Of a stretch of 64,000 nt of DNA, positions 53,235-62,187 are shown piece after piece. Under the pieces are notes generated by a model, which made no database searches, was not told the DNA's origin, and saw only the letters and a program-made list of their open reading frames with translations. Origin of the DNA: Saprospiraceae bacterium (GTDB lineage Bacteria > Bacteroidota > Bacteroidia > Chitinophagales > Saprospiraceae); assembly GCA_013214355.1 (NCBI GenBank), contig JABSSL010000083.1:1-64000 (forward strand), read 5' to 3'. Position 1 is the first letter of the stretch, and every line of letters begins with the position of its first letter. A program made the translations under genes and the position numbers.

Positions 53235-53712
53235 ATGACAAGAAAAATCTCTTGTTAGAGATAGTACCCCATCTAGATGTAGTTCACCTAGATGGGGTTT
53301 TTTAATGGAAAATATTCAAGATATAGGTCAACGTTCTAGAGTACTGGCTTGTTGAGTAGAAGCAAGTATGAAAAGGGATCGCTAGTTGTGGAGCAGGTCT
53401 TACCCGAACGAGAATTATTCGTGAAATTAGACTCAAGTCCGGAATCTGCTTTTGAAATCGTTGTGATTTCTAGCAAGTGTTGATTACCTTTTCAGCAGTA
53501 TTTGCAAGGTCGGTGAGCATAAAACGACATCTGGAGCTACGGTAATATTTTCATTTTGTTCTGGTGTTAAGTTTTGTCGTCATTAGTAATGGTCTGGTTA
53601 TTAATTGATTGGGTCTGGATTAGTTATTGTTTTGTGACGATTGTAGCCAATGAATCGAGTAATGAGACCGACAAACTTGCACCAAACAACCTCCAAGAGA
53701 AACACACTAGCC
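53235..53712. other. Intergenic region
   Basis: Contains the terminator at 53267-53303. The remaining 400 bp before the fusion gene hold no coding region or clear promoter that I can support. Confidence 0.5.
53267..53303 (+). terminator. Intrinsic terminator after the GlsB-like gene
   Basis: CCCCATCTAG (53267-53276) pairs with CTAGATGGGG (53288-53297) and is followed by six T residues. Confidence 0.9.
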
Positions 53713-56700
53713 ATGAAATTTAACGCATTGAAACCATTCTTCCTGCTTGTTCTTCTGCTTAGCCTCAATGCTTGCGCCAATTACAAGTTGCACTATCAGG
53801 GGGAGGAAGCCAATTGGGAAAAAACGGCTGTTTTGCCTGACCTGCCCCTTGCCCACACCATGTATCTAGTCGGTGATGCCGGAACACTACCTCCTGAAGG
53901 AGAAGGTGTCAATCCCGTATTGACTTATTTAAAGAAACACCTCCAAACGGAAACTAAGAATTCCTCTATAGTTTACCTCGGAGATAATATTTACCCGGAA
54001 GGACTACCGCGTAAAAAGGACCCAGGTAGGGCGGAAGCAGAGCGACGATTGACCGCACAACTAGATGTGGCTAAGACCTTTCCAGGCCGCCCCTTCTTTG
54101 TGGCTGGAAATCACGATTGGTATGCAGATGGTTTGAAAGGGGTGAAACGCCAGGAGAAGTTCATAGAAGAGTATTTGGATCGTAAAAACGTGCTGTTGCC
54201 CAAGCCAGGCTGTAGTGGACCGGAGGAAATCGAGCTTGGAGAGGACCTGGTCTTACTACTAATTGATTCTCAATGGTATCTCACCAATTGGGAAAATGAA
54301 ACGGAAATCAATGATGATTGTCCAGTAAAGAGCCGGGAGTTTTTTGCGAACTACTACAAGTTTGCCCTAAGAGGTAACCGCAGAAAAAATGTAGTGGTAG
54401 CGATGCATCATCCCATCTATTCCAATGGTGCTCATGGTGGTCAATTTACCTTAAAGGATCATATCTTTCCACTAACTGCAGCTAGTAAGGATTTATGGAT
54501 TCCCTTACCTGTAATCGGTTCTATTTATCCTTTGTTGCGCGGAACGGTAGCCAGTAAACAAGATATTCCTCATCCGGTGAACCGGAAGTACCGCAATATG
54601 TTGGTGAGCACGGCTCAGAACTTTGGTAGTTTCATCTTTGCAGCGGGGCACGAGCATGCGTTGCAATACTTTGAAAATGATAACCAACACTACATCGTTA
54701 GTGGTGCTGGCGCAAAGAAGGCTCCCGTTAAGCTTGGCAACGGGGCTTTGTTTGCCTACGGTAACTACGGCTATTCCAAACTTTATTTCTACAAGAACGG
54801 TGCGGTCTGGGTTGAATTTTGGACCCCAAATGCCGATGGTACAACTGCAAAACCCGTATATCGGAAGCAGATTAGAGATAAGAAGCCGCAGGTGGCTGAT
54901 GAGCAGCTGTATGATGATGTAATGCCGGATGATCTTATCTTACCGATTACAGAGGACGACTTCACCCGGAGCAACTTTGGACAGATCTTCTGGGGAGAAC
55001 ACTATCGCACTTCTTATAATGCTAAAGTAAATGTTGAAACGCTTGATCTCTCCGCCGATAAAGGTGGCTTAAAGCCCATTAAGCAGGGTGGGGGAATGCA
55101 AACGAGTTCCTTGCGCCTGGAGGATAACAATGAGCATCAGTACACAATGCGTGGCATTGATAAAGATGCTACTCGTACCATAGCTTATCCATTTAATGAG
55201 TCCATAGCTAAAGATCTGATTAAAGATAACTTTAGCGCCTCGCATCCTTTGGGAGCACTGGTCGTCCCCAAAATGGCTGATGCCGTGGGGGTATATCACG
55301 CGAATCCTAAGTTGGTTTTTGTTCCAAAGCAGAATAAGCTGGGCATTTACAATGATGAATATGGGGATGCCATGTACCTTTTCGAAGAACGTCCCTCTGA
55401 CGATTGGAGCAATGAACCTAGCTTTGGTCGTTCCAAAAACATTATGAGCTACAGCAAAATGCTTGATAATGTTCTTGGAAAACATGGGCATAATGTAGAT
55501 CAAGCTTTTGCCTTGCGATCGAGACTTTTTGACCTCTTCTTAGGGGATTGGGATCGACACGATGACCAATGGAGATGGGCGCAATTCGAGGATGATAATG
55601 ACGATAAATACTATCGCCCCATTCCTCGAGATCGAGATCAGGTATTCGCCCACTATGATGGCCTGATCCTGGGACTGGCGAGATTGACGGGGCCGGATCT
55701 CAAGAAATTGCCGGTATTTAGAGGTGATTTTAAAAACTACAAGTTTTACAATTACAATAGTCGGCACTTTGACGCTAGTTTCTTAAATGGATTGGATTGG
55801 GAGGATTGGAAAAAGGAAATCAAGCTGATCACTGACAACATTACAGACGAGGTGATTGAATCTGCCTTCCGAGAAAACTGGAATGATGAGGTCTATAATC
55901 TGGATGCACCCAAGATTATCGACAAACTAAAGCAGCGTAAAGTAGTTTTCCCGCAGGTCATGCGTAAGGTCTACGAGTTTATGGCCAAGAAAGAAGATGT
56001 GCTAGGGACGGAAAAACGAGATCTATTTACGATTGAAAGGTTGGATGATAATAGTTTGAGGGTACGCGCTTACAACACTAACAAAGATGCTGAGAAAGAA
56101 GGAATGTACTACGACCGTACTTTCTTGGCTAACGAAACTAAGGAAATTGTCTTATACGGAATGGATGGCAATGACTTCTTCCAATTTAGTGGAGAAGGAA
56201 AGCCCAACATAAAGATTCGAGCAGTAGGTGGGTTGGGTAAAGATGAGTTTACCGATTCCTCCCCTAAGAGTGGTCGGCTACTCATTTATGATGCAGATGA
56301 CGAAAAAACTACCTTGAAGGTTAATCCGGATGCGCGGATCAAGATTAGCAACAATCCGATTCTCAATACTTATGATCGCTTATCCGCTGATTACAACCTC
56401 AACTTTGGTAGTCTGCTCCCTAATCTTGGTTTTAACCCGGATGATGGGCTGCTTCTAGGTATTTTGGGAACCAATACGAGCTATGGGTTTAAGAAACAGC
56501 CGTATTCTGCCCGACATACTTATTATGCGAACTTTGCCGTAGCCACTGGTGGTGCTGATATTGCTTATTCTGGTGAATTCATTAATGTTTTTGGGGGTTG
56601 GGAGTTCTTGTTGGATGCTAGATTCAAGACGCCACTCTACGCCACGAATTTCTACGGACTAGGTAATGAGACAGAGAATCCGGAAGAGGAAGAAGGCAAT

Positions 56701-57459
56701 AACTTCAATCGAGTAAAACAACGTTTGATTTCCTTTAATCCTTCCTTCATGAAGCGCTTCAATAGTGCCTCTTTCTTTTACTTCGGACCAACTTTTGAGC
56801 TGACTGGCATCAACCTTTCCGGTGATCGATTTATTGATGAAGTTGCGGATCAGTTAAATCCAGATATTTTTGACGATGTCACCTTTGTTGGACTTCAGGC
56901 AGCCTTAAGCTTCGAAAACGCAGATAGCCCAACGATGCCCACCCGCGGCCTCAACTTTCATGCTGAATTTGCTTGGAAGTTCAGTTTGGACACGGAAGGA
57001 AGAGATGTTCCTTACTTCAAGAGTGATCTTAGCCTCTATCAACCGCTAGACCTGAATCGCAACTTTATTTTTGGAACTCGTATTGGTGGGCAGTATAATT
57101 TCAACGATGAGTATGAATTCTTCCAAGGTGCGCGTTTGGGAGGGGTTGGCCCCGATAGTAACTTCCGCGGTTTCAGAAGGGACAGGTTTATTGGAAAGAG
57201 CTCTTTCTACCAGAATACAGATCTACGCTTAAAGGTCATCAATATTAAGACTAAGGTATTTCCCTTCTCTGTTGGATTATTGGCGGGCTTTGATTACGGC
57301 CGGGTATGGGAAACGGGGGAAGATAGTGATACTTGGCACTACAGTTACGGTGGCGGTATTTGGCTAGCTCCCTTTGATCTAGCAGCGGTAGGATTCAACT
57401 ACTTTATTGGAGATGGAGAAATTGGTCGCTTCACGGTTGGGGGCAAGTTCTTCTTCTAG
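53713..57459 (+). CDS. Lipoprotein fusion: metallophosphoesterase, kinase-like domain and outer-membrane barrel
   Basis: 1248 residues from the ATG at 53713, which gives a lipoprotein signal ending SLNAC (Cys20); the earlier ATG at 53650 would add 21 residues before it. Domain 1 (about 45-400) is a calcineurin-like phosphoesterase with Asp55 (VGDAG), Asp91 (LGDNIYPEG), Asn133/His134 (AGNHDW), His232 (AMHHPIY) and the GHEH pair at 313/315. Domain 2 (about 455-760) looks like a HipA/CotH/Fam20-type atypical kinase: QGGGM (458-462), Lys484, EERP hinge-like region, GDWDRHDDQW (611-620) and PRDRDQ (638-643). A beta-roll-like linker with MDGNDFFQFSGEGK follows. Domain 3 (about 900-1248) is a D15/BamA-like barrel ending in FF with a terminal Phe. 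A barrel inside a lipoprotein, with two phospho-enzymes, is unusual; neighbours offer no clue. Confidence 0.85.
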   Translation: MKFNALKPFFLLVLLLSLNACANYKLHYQGEEANWEKTAVLPDLPLAHTMYLVGDAGTLPPEGEGVNPVLTYLKKHLQTETKNSSIVYLGDNIYPEGLPRKKDPGRAEAERRLTAQLDVAKTFPGRPFFVAGNHDWYADGLKGVKRQEKFIEEYLDRKNVLLPKPGCSGPEEIELGEDLVLLLIDSQWYLTNWENETEINDDCPVKSREFFANYYKFALRGNRRKNVVVAMHHPIYSNGAHGGQFTLKDHIFPLTAASKDLWIPLPVIGSIYPLLRGTVASKQDIPHPVNRKYRNMLVSTAQNFGSFIFAAGHEHALQYFENDNQHYIVSGAGAKKAPVKLGNGALFAYGNYGYSKLYFYKNGAVWVEFWTPNADGTTAKPVYRKQIRDKKPQVADEQLYDDVMPDDLILPITEDDFTRSNFGQIFWGEHYRTSYNAKVNVETLDLSADKGGLKPIKQGGGMQTSSLRLEDNNEHQYTMRGIDKDATRTIAYPFNESIAKDLIKDNFSASHPLGALVVPKMADAVGVYHANPKLVFVPKQNKLGIYNDEYGDAMYLFEERPSDDWSNEPSFGRSKNIMSYSKMLDNVLGKHGHNVDQAFALRSRLFDLFLGDWDRHDDQWRWAQFEDDNDDKYYRPIPRDRDQVFAHYDGLILGLARLTGPDLKKLPVFRGDFKNYKFYNYNSRHFDASFLNGLDWEDWKKEIKLITDNITDEVIESAFRENWNDEVYNLDAPKIIDKLKQRKVVFPQVMRKVYEFMAKKEDVLGTEKRDLFTIERLDDNSLRVRAYNTNKDAEKEGMYYDRTFLANETKEIVLYGMDGNDFFQFSGEGKPNIKIRAVGGLGKDEFTDSSPKSGRLLIYDADDEKTTLKVNPDARIKISNNPILNTYDRLSADYNLNFGSLLPNLGFNPDDGLLLGILGTNTSYGFKKQPYSARHTYYANFAVATGGADIAYSGEFINVFGGWEFLLDARFKTPLYATNFYGLGNETENPEEEEGNNFNRVKQRLISFNPSFMKRFNSASFFYFGPTFELTGINLSGDRFIDEVADQLNPDIFDDVTFVGLQAALSFENADSPTMPTRGLNFHAEFAWKFSLDTEGRDVPYFKSDLSLYQPLDLNRNFIFGTRIGGQYNFNDEYEFFQGARLGGVGPDSNFRGFRRDRFIGKSSFYQNTDLRLKVINIKTKVFPFSVGLLAGFDYGRVWETGEDSDTWHYSYGGGIWLAPFDLAAVGFNYFIGDGEIGRFTVGGKFFF

Positions 57460-57520
57460 TATTGGGTGAACAATCAGCCCATCAAAATTCAAAGGTTGTT
57501 TTAAGCAGTACAGAAATAAA

Positions 57521-57551
57521 AATGGGCAGTGTGCGTATGCAACTGCCCATT
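57521..57551. terminator. Hairpin between convergent genes
   Basis: AATGGGCAGT (57521-57530) pairs with ACTGCCCATT (57542-57551) around an 11-nt loop, between the fusion gene and the convergent thioesterase gene. It has no long U-tract but could end both transcripts. Confidence 0.6.
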
Positions 57552-57600
57552 ACTAAATATCTGAATACGAGTTCACAATTCCGTACCTAAAGACACATGA

Positions 57601-57996
57601 CTATGTGTTGCCCCGTGGGGCAAGGGGAATGAGATCGGCAAGTGTTTTGCCATGAGGAACTGCTTTTTCCTCCTGATCTACATTTACAAAGACGAGTTTT
57701 TCAATTTTGATGATTACCTTTTTACTGACGAGGTTTCTTACCACGCAGCGAAAGGAAATGGAGGTTCTACCTACCGCCAAGAATTCTAATCCGATTTCGA
57801 CAATATCGCCCTGCTTACCGGAGCTGACAAAATCAATCTCAGAAATATATTTGGTTACGACTCGTTTATTGCCCAGTTTAGACATCGCATAAATACCTGC
57901 CTCTTCGTCAATCCATTTAAGTAGCTGACCTCCAAACAAGGTATTGTTAGCGTTAAGATCTCCCGGTTTAATAAGTTTGCGAGAATAAAATTTCAT
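57601..57996 (-). CDS. Acyl-CoA thioesterase (hotdog fold, YciA-like)
   Basis: 131 residues, one hotdog domain. The segments NANNTLFGGQLLKWIDEEAG (with the catalytic Asp of the family) and SEIDFVSSGKQGDIVEI are typical of YciA/acyl-CoA hydrolases that cleave fatty acyl-CoA to free acid and CoA. There is no signal peptide and the enzyme is likely a cytosolic hexamer. A separate transcript is indicated by hairpins on both sides. The 69-residue reading frame starting at 58177 upstream overlaps a terminator and is not used. Confidence 0.9.
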   Translation of the reverse strand: MKFYSRKLIKPGDLNANNTLFGGQLLKWIDEEAGIYAMSKLGNKRVVTKYISEIDFVSSGKQGDIVEIGLEFLAVGRTSISFRCVVRNLVSKKVIIKIEKLVFVNVDQEEKAVPHGKTLADLIPLAPRGNT

Positions 57997-58046
57997 AGCT
58001 CATACCTCTCTTTTGTGATTTGTGAATGTTGTAATTCGAGGCCAAG

Positions 58047-58072
58047 AAAAGGGCAGGTCCTCCGACCTGCCC
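58047..58072 (-). terminator. Intrinsic terminator of the 140-residue gene
   Basis: GGGCAGGTC (58051-58059) pairs perfectly with GACCTGCCC (58064-58072); on the minus strand TTTTC follows the stem. It lies about 110 bp beyond the stop of the gene at 58182. Confidence 0.85.
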
Positions 58073-58181
58073 AAGTGGATTTGATATGTACGAATACGAG
58101 TTCACATAAACACTGGATTCTTTCACTTCTGCTGTTTTCTGTTCTTCACTCGAAAATCTATCTGTAAGTAGGTACATACCT

Positions 58182-58604
58182 CTACTTGGTATACTGACTT
58201 ACAGAACTCCAGTCATTATACTGCTTAACTAAAGCAGGAATCTGATTATATTCCAACCCGATCTGCCGTTGGACCGCTTTATATTTTGGGGCTGAAGGTG
58301 TTAATTCGAGGATAACAGATTTGTAGTTGCTCGGCGTTAATTCTTTAATTCCTTGCGCCGTGCTTAAGTAGTATCGTTTTGTTTTGATGTTTTCTTTTAT
58401 TAATCCTTGCGGACCCACACCCACATATTCTTCGACCTCTACTTCCTGCTTATAAAGAGACCATCGCCCGGAAACTATTTGCTGAACCCAAATCGGATAT
58501 TGTCCAACGTAAAGCTGTATATAGCCGTGCTTCTTGCCTACCTTGGATAAGAACCAGTTGCTGACAATGATTACAGTAAGACAAATAAGGGCTTTCATGA
58601 TCAC
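58182..58604 (-). CDS. Hypothetical protein with N-terminal hydrophobic segment
   Basis: 140 residues. The N-terminus (MIMKALICLTVIIVSNWFLS) is a signal peptide or anchor; a second ATG two codons later would also serve. The rest is globular with GYIQLYVGQYPIWVQQIVSG and a Tyr/Gln-rich end (VKQYNDWSSVSQYTK). I do not recognise a family. The terminator at 58047-58072 supports that it is a real transcribed gene. Confidence 0.65.
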   Translation of the reverse strand: MIMKALICLTVIIVSNWFLSKVGKKHGYIQLYVGQYPIWVQQIVSGRWSLYKQEVEVEEYVGVGPQGLIKENIKTKRYYLSTAQGIKELTPSNYKSVILELTPSAPKYKAVQRQIGLEYNQIPALVKQYNDWSSVSQYTK

Positions 58605-58826
58605 GATTTTAGATGCCTAATTTAGGTACGCATTAAAATTTGAATAATAGAATGAGGCGTCCTAGGTACACTCATACCCACGGACGAAGCTAATTTTGGC
58701 TTTTAAATGATCACATGTGAAAGCAATTATCCCTAAATAATAGTGGGATAAACAAGATACAGCACCTAGTCTGTCAATTGAGTTTGCAAGATCTATTCAT
58801 AATCCACAAGGTGGATCTTGTAGACC

Positions 58827-59546
58827 TTAGGTGGCTTGTTGTTCCTCCACTTCAGCTGCTTCCTCTTGAGGGATTAGATGATGAGCAAAGAATTCCAACA
58901 TTTTAGTCACCTTATCAGAAAGTGCTTGACCTTCATCCTTCAAGTCCGTTAATCGCGGCAGATGTCGAGCGAAATAAAGATTATTATTCGCTGTTTCAAT
59001 CAACATGCTAGCCAGGGCTTTGGGATAAGGAAATTTAGGATTCAGTTCGTTGATGATATCAGCAATCTGTTGCGTTAAACGCTTATACGAAAGGAAGAAA
59101 CCTTCCTTATTATCTTCATCCACCCACTTGTGGTGATAGCCCTTTGTCCCTTCCGTAACCACGATGCGATGTAGAGCCTCTTCATCCACAAATTCGATAG
59201 CCGTATTTCTGTTGGCTGTATCCACAATGATTCCCATTACAATCTGCAATCGCCGCTTTGCGGAGGTCACATTCAGGGTATTCAACTCTATTCGGATGAT
59301 CATCCACTCCCAATACCAGTTGAGTAGATAAACGAAAAGCTGATGCTTATTTTCGAAATACCGATAGATAGAAGCTTCAGTCGAAGAAATAGCCTCTGCC
59401 AGCTTCTTGAACGTGAATTGTTCGAAGCCGATCTCATCGATCAAGATTACACTGTATTCGATGATTTTTTTCCCCAATTCTGTCTCCTGTGGATTCTTGA
59501 TGTGGAGATTTGGGTTAATCTTAAGATTTACTAACAATTGAGTCAT
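58827..59546 (-). CDS. TetR-family transcriptional regulator
   Basis: 239 residues from the ATG at 59546; an upstream start at 59591 would add 15. The DNA-binding helix-turn-helix is in EQFTFKKLAEAISSTEASIY followed by RYFENKHQLFVYLLNWYW, which is typical of TetR. The C-terminal ligand domain is long, ends in an acidic Glu-rich tail and has no close match I know. It is encoded 59 bp downstream of the ECF sigma gene in the same direction, so both may be in one transcript. Regulated genes and ligand are unknown. Confidence 0.88.
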   Translation of the reverse strand: MTQLLVNLKINPNLHIKNPQETELGKKIIEYSVILIDEIGFEQFTFKKLAEAISSTEASIYRYFENKHQLFVYLLNWYWEWMIIRIELNTLNVTSAKRRLQIVMGIIVDTANRNTAIEFVDEEALHRIVVTEGTKGYHHKWVDEDNKEGFFLSYKRLTQQIADIINELNPKFPYPKALASMLIETANNNLYFARHLPRLTDLKDEGQALSDKVTKMLEFFAHHLIPQEEAAEVEEQQAT

Positions 59547-59605
59547 ATCAAGAAAGCAATTTTTGGTGAACTCCAGTCTTATAATAAACAAGGAGCTTCA
59601 TTGGA

Positions 59606-60142
59606 TCAATTTAACATTGCTGGTTCGTGATATAGTCGTTTTATTTGATGTTTAAGTGCTGCCCGAGCCAAGAAAATGCGGCTCTTCACCGTTCCGATAG
59701 GCAGATCTAGTTCAGTACAGATTTCGTCATATTTATACCCTTCGTACATCATCAAGAAGGGGTATTTATACCGCTCATCCAATTGGTCAATCAACTGATG
59801 AAGATCATCCAGGGCCAATTTCCCTTCACCATCGTTTGGAATCTCATTCGCCTCACTATTCAACAAATAATTATCTGGAGTATCGTCAAATACATTGGCT
59901 TGACGTTTCCTCACTCTGAAATTATTGATGAAGGTATTCTTCATGATCGTAGACAACCAAGCCTTCAAGTTGGAATTGCTGGTGAATTTATCCTGATGCT
60001 TAAAAGCCCGAAAAGCAGTGTCTTGATATAAGTCTTCTGCTCGGTGGACATCTTGAGTAAGTTTCAAGGCAAATGAGCGCAAATAGGTGGATAGTGCGTT
60101 AAACTCACTTGCAAAAGTGCTAGTAGTCGTATCTCTCGTCAT
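59606..60142 (-). CDS. ECF-type RNA polymerase sigma factor
   Basis: 178 residues. Region 2 includes LTQDVHRAEDLYQDTAFRAF and the DNA-melting segment LKAWLSTIMKNTFINNFRVR; region 4 has the helix-turn-helix KYDEICTELDLPIGTVKSRI followed by FLARAALK. It replaces the housekeeping sigma at specific promoters. No anti-sigma factor gene with a membrane segment is adjacent. Instead a TetR-type gene follows. Sigma and TetR in one unit is uncommon. An inverted repeat (GATAGT-AAA-ACTATC, 60161-60175) lies just upstream of the start. Confidence 0.9.
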   Translation of the reverse strand: MTRDTTTSTFASEFNALSTYLRSFALKLTQDVHRAEDLYQDTAFRAFKHQDKFTSNSNLKAWLSTIMKNTFINNFRVRKRQANVFDDTPDNYLLNSEANEIPNDGEGKLALDDLHQLIDQLDERYKYPFLMMYEGYKYDEICTELDLPIGTVKSRIFLARAALKHQIKRLYHEPAMLN

Positions 60143-60527
60143 AATTTTGCAATTATAAATGATAGTAAAACTATCTACAATGATAACACAACTTTCTTTA
60201 TATGGTTGTAGATTTTGAAAAAAAATTTGTTAAAATCTTGGGAAGCCTTGATTTTGCTGGATAAATGTCGTCCGAAAGCTATTTGTGAGCGCGTGAGTTG
60301 AAGTCGAAAAAATGAATATTTCTGGTGAACTACAGACTTTAAGGAGGGAAAAAACCGAGATTGCCATAAGAAAACTATGGCTTCAAGCACCTGAATTTCT
60401 TGAATTGGACCACTTGGAAGAGGAATAGATGAGAGGATGGTAGTATTGCTATCGTGTCCGATTGAGTCATGACCGAAGCAAAACTACCATCTTTTACATA
60501 AGCTTCAGGAAACCAAATCCATTTAGG
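60143..60527. other. Intergenic region upstream of the sigma gene
   Basis: 385 bp without a supported gene. It contains the inverted repeat next to the sigma gene start and AT-rich sequence; the 71-residue reading frame on the minus strand lacks any domain and is not reported as a gene. Confidence 0.5.
60161..60175. promoter_or_regulatory. Inverted repeat near the sigma gene start
   Basis: GATAGT and ACTATC are separated by AAA, 19 bp upstream of the sigma start codon. It could be an operator for the TetR-type protein encoded downstream, but this is only suggested by position. Confidence 0.35.
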
Positions 60528-60899
60528 TTATAGTGCACCGAAAATGTGTTTCCAGGGAATCACAAAAAGAAGTACAAGCACCCAAACGAAAAAAAAGATA
60601 GCCATGCTCTTGGGATAGGGGTGAGCCTGAAGCATAGCGGGTACTGCCACAAACATCAACCAAGCACCTTTGTAGATCAATTGGAACAATAGAATAAGAC
60701 TCATTCGATAAGGTAGAAATAGGCCTATACAGGATAGAACGAAGATGCCGCCCCACAAGGCTCCTACTAAACGAATGGCTTCCGAGTAAACTAGATGATT
60801 AGTGAAAACTGTTTGCACTGCTTTTTCGGGAAAGAACAAACAAGTCCAGCTAATCCAGCCCGCCACTAGAATATTCGCCAGATAGACAACCCCAATCAT
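60528..60899 (-). CDS. Small membrane protein of unknown function
   Basis: 123 residues with four hydrophobic helices: about 3-22, 42-62, 68-88 and 98-117. It overlaps the end of the SRPBCC gene by four bases (ATGA), so translation is coupled. The region GALWGGIFVLSCIGLFLPYR resembles no family I can name. It lies at the end of a Crp-SRPBCC-membrane protein set. Confidence 0.7.
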   Translation of the reverse strand: MIGVVYLANILVAGWISWTCLFFPEKAVQTVFTNHLVYSEAIRLVGALWGGIFVLSCIGLFLPYRMSLILLFQLIYKGAWLMFVAVPAMLQAHPYPKSMAIFFFVWVLVLLFVIPWKHIFGAL

Positions 60900-61450
60900 A
60901 GCGTCTGGGCTTTTTTGACCACCTCTCTCATGACATCGGGCAGCAGCTCCCGGAACTTTGGCCCAAACTTATTGGCAAAAATTCCAGCGGTAAGTCCTTT
61001 AAACCAAACTTCGTGTGTGATGGTGGTTTTCCCGTTGACTGTTTTTAAATACCGCTTTACATAAAGATTAGAAAAAAGCAAGGGAGTGCGAAAGGTATAG
61101 GATTGATTTGCTTCATAATCCACAATCTTGAATTTGGATCGGCGGCCTTCCAAGCTGATCAGTTTTCCTGTGCTTCCCAGTTCAAAAGCCCCCTCCATCG
61201 TTGCTGATTTTAGCCCCGTATCCCATTCATGCCACAGATCAACAGTGGTCCATACCTGCCAAATGTTAGTTGGATCCACTTCGGTTTCTAGGGTATGCCA
61301 AAAGTGTTTATTGGTAGGTTCTGCTAAGGTATCTACTCCGACGAAGGTGCTTAGTAGAATAATGAAAGACATCATTGCAAAACGTTTTAGTGATTGAATA
61401 AACCAGGTAGGCCGATATCCTTGATACCTGCTCCCCCCGGCTGTCATCAC
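60896..61450 (-). CDS. SRPBCC (polyketide cyclase-like) domain protein
   Basis: 184 residues. An N-terminal hydrophobic segment (MMSFIILLSTFVGVDTLAEP) is preceded by about 25 residues ending LKRFA; it acts as a signal or anchor. The domain that follows (HFWHTLETEVDPTNIWQVWT and WHEWDTGLKSATMEGAFELG) fits the START/SRPBCC ligand-binding fold. The ligand is unknown. It lies 39 bp after a Crp/Fnr regulator and overlaps the next membrane-protein gene by four bases. Alternative ATG codons near 61375 would shorten it. Confidence 0.75.
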   Translation of the reverse strand: MMTAGGSRYQGYRPTWFIQSLKRFAMMSFIILLSTFVGVDTLAEPTNKHFWHTLETEVDPTNIWQVWTTVDLWHEWDTGLKSATMEGAFELGSTGKLISLEGRRSKFKIVDYEANQSYTFRTPLLFSNLYVKRYLKTVNGKTTITHEVWFKGLTAGIFANKFGPKFRELLPDVMREVVKKAQTL

Positions 61451-61489
61451 AAAGTTGCGGGTGTGATGTCGTATTCCACTGCACCTATG

Positions 61490-62068
61490 TTAAGTTCGTA
61501 CTTCCTCGAATATTTTTTTGCGTATCCTGGAGAGCGATTGTGGGGCAATGCCAAAATAAGAAGCGAGGTGTTTAAGGGGAACTTCTTGTAAGAGTGGATC
61601 TCCTTCAAGCAACATTTTACGATAGCGTTGTTCAGCGGTTTCTTGTTGAATTTCTGCTAGAATTTGCTCTGTGTAAAATTGTACTTCTTGAATTAGCAAT
61701 CGAACAAAGGTACTCCAGGCGGGATACGCTAGGAGTTCGAAGGCCGAAGTCCGGTCTAGAGACCACAAGGAACTAGCGGTGAGCGATTCTATATTTTCGG
61801 AGGCAGGTAGTTGTTGGGCAAAACTTCTTTGGGAGGTGAAGCAGTAGGGAGCGGTAGTGAAAAACTTGGTGATATCCCTTCCATCACGCCACACAAAAAA
61901 CCGCAAAAGACCTTCTTCCAAAAAATAAAGGTGTTGACAACGTTTCCCTTCTTCAAGTAAGCTAAAGCCAGCGGGAATTTCACGGTAGCGTAGCAAGGGC
62001 TGAATGAGTTGCCATTCTCGATCTGGAAGAGGAGTATACTTTTGGATGTATTGCCTGAATGGATGCAT
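61490..62068 (-). CDS. Crp/Fnr-family transcriptional regulator
   Basis: 192 residues. The N-terminal cyclic-nucleotide-binding-like domain includes IPAGFSLLEEGKRCQHLYFL and GRDITKFFTTAPYCFTSQRS. The C-terminal helix-turn-helix is VPLKHLASYFGIAPQSLSRI, typical of this Bacteroidota Crp subgroup. No Fe-S cysteine cluster is seen, so it is not an oxygen-sensing Fnr. The effector is unknown. It precedes the SRPBCC gene by 39 bp on the same strand, so it probably controls that small set. Confidence 0.88.
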   Translation of the reverse strand: MHPFRQYIQKYTPLPDREWQLIQPLLRYREIPAGFSLLEEGKRCQHLYFLEEGLLRFFVWRDGRDITKFFTTAPYCFTSQRSFAQQLPASENIESLTASSLWSLDRTSAFELLAYPAWSTFVRLLIQEVQFYTEQILAEIQQETAEQRYRKMLLEGDPLLQEVPLKHLASYFGIAPQSLSRIRKKIFEEVRT

Positions 62069-62187
62069 GGATGCTGTATTACTTGGGTAATTGGAAAGGT
62101 GTTGGGATTCCTCCCTTTTCCGATTATGAGCCTAACAAGAATACGTTCCATTTGTTGAGGCTCTACCCGCGTCATCTTACCGTATCC

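Noticed and set aside
57968-58177. 69-residue minus-strand reading frame
   Set aside because: It runs through the terminator hairpin at 58047-58072 of the upstream gene, has no domain and lacks a promoter.
60175-60390. 71-residue minus-strand reading frame upstream of the sigma gene
   Set aside because: No domain, Phe/Ser-rich composition and overlap with the probable promoter and operator region.
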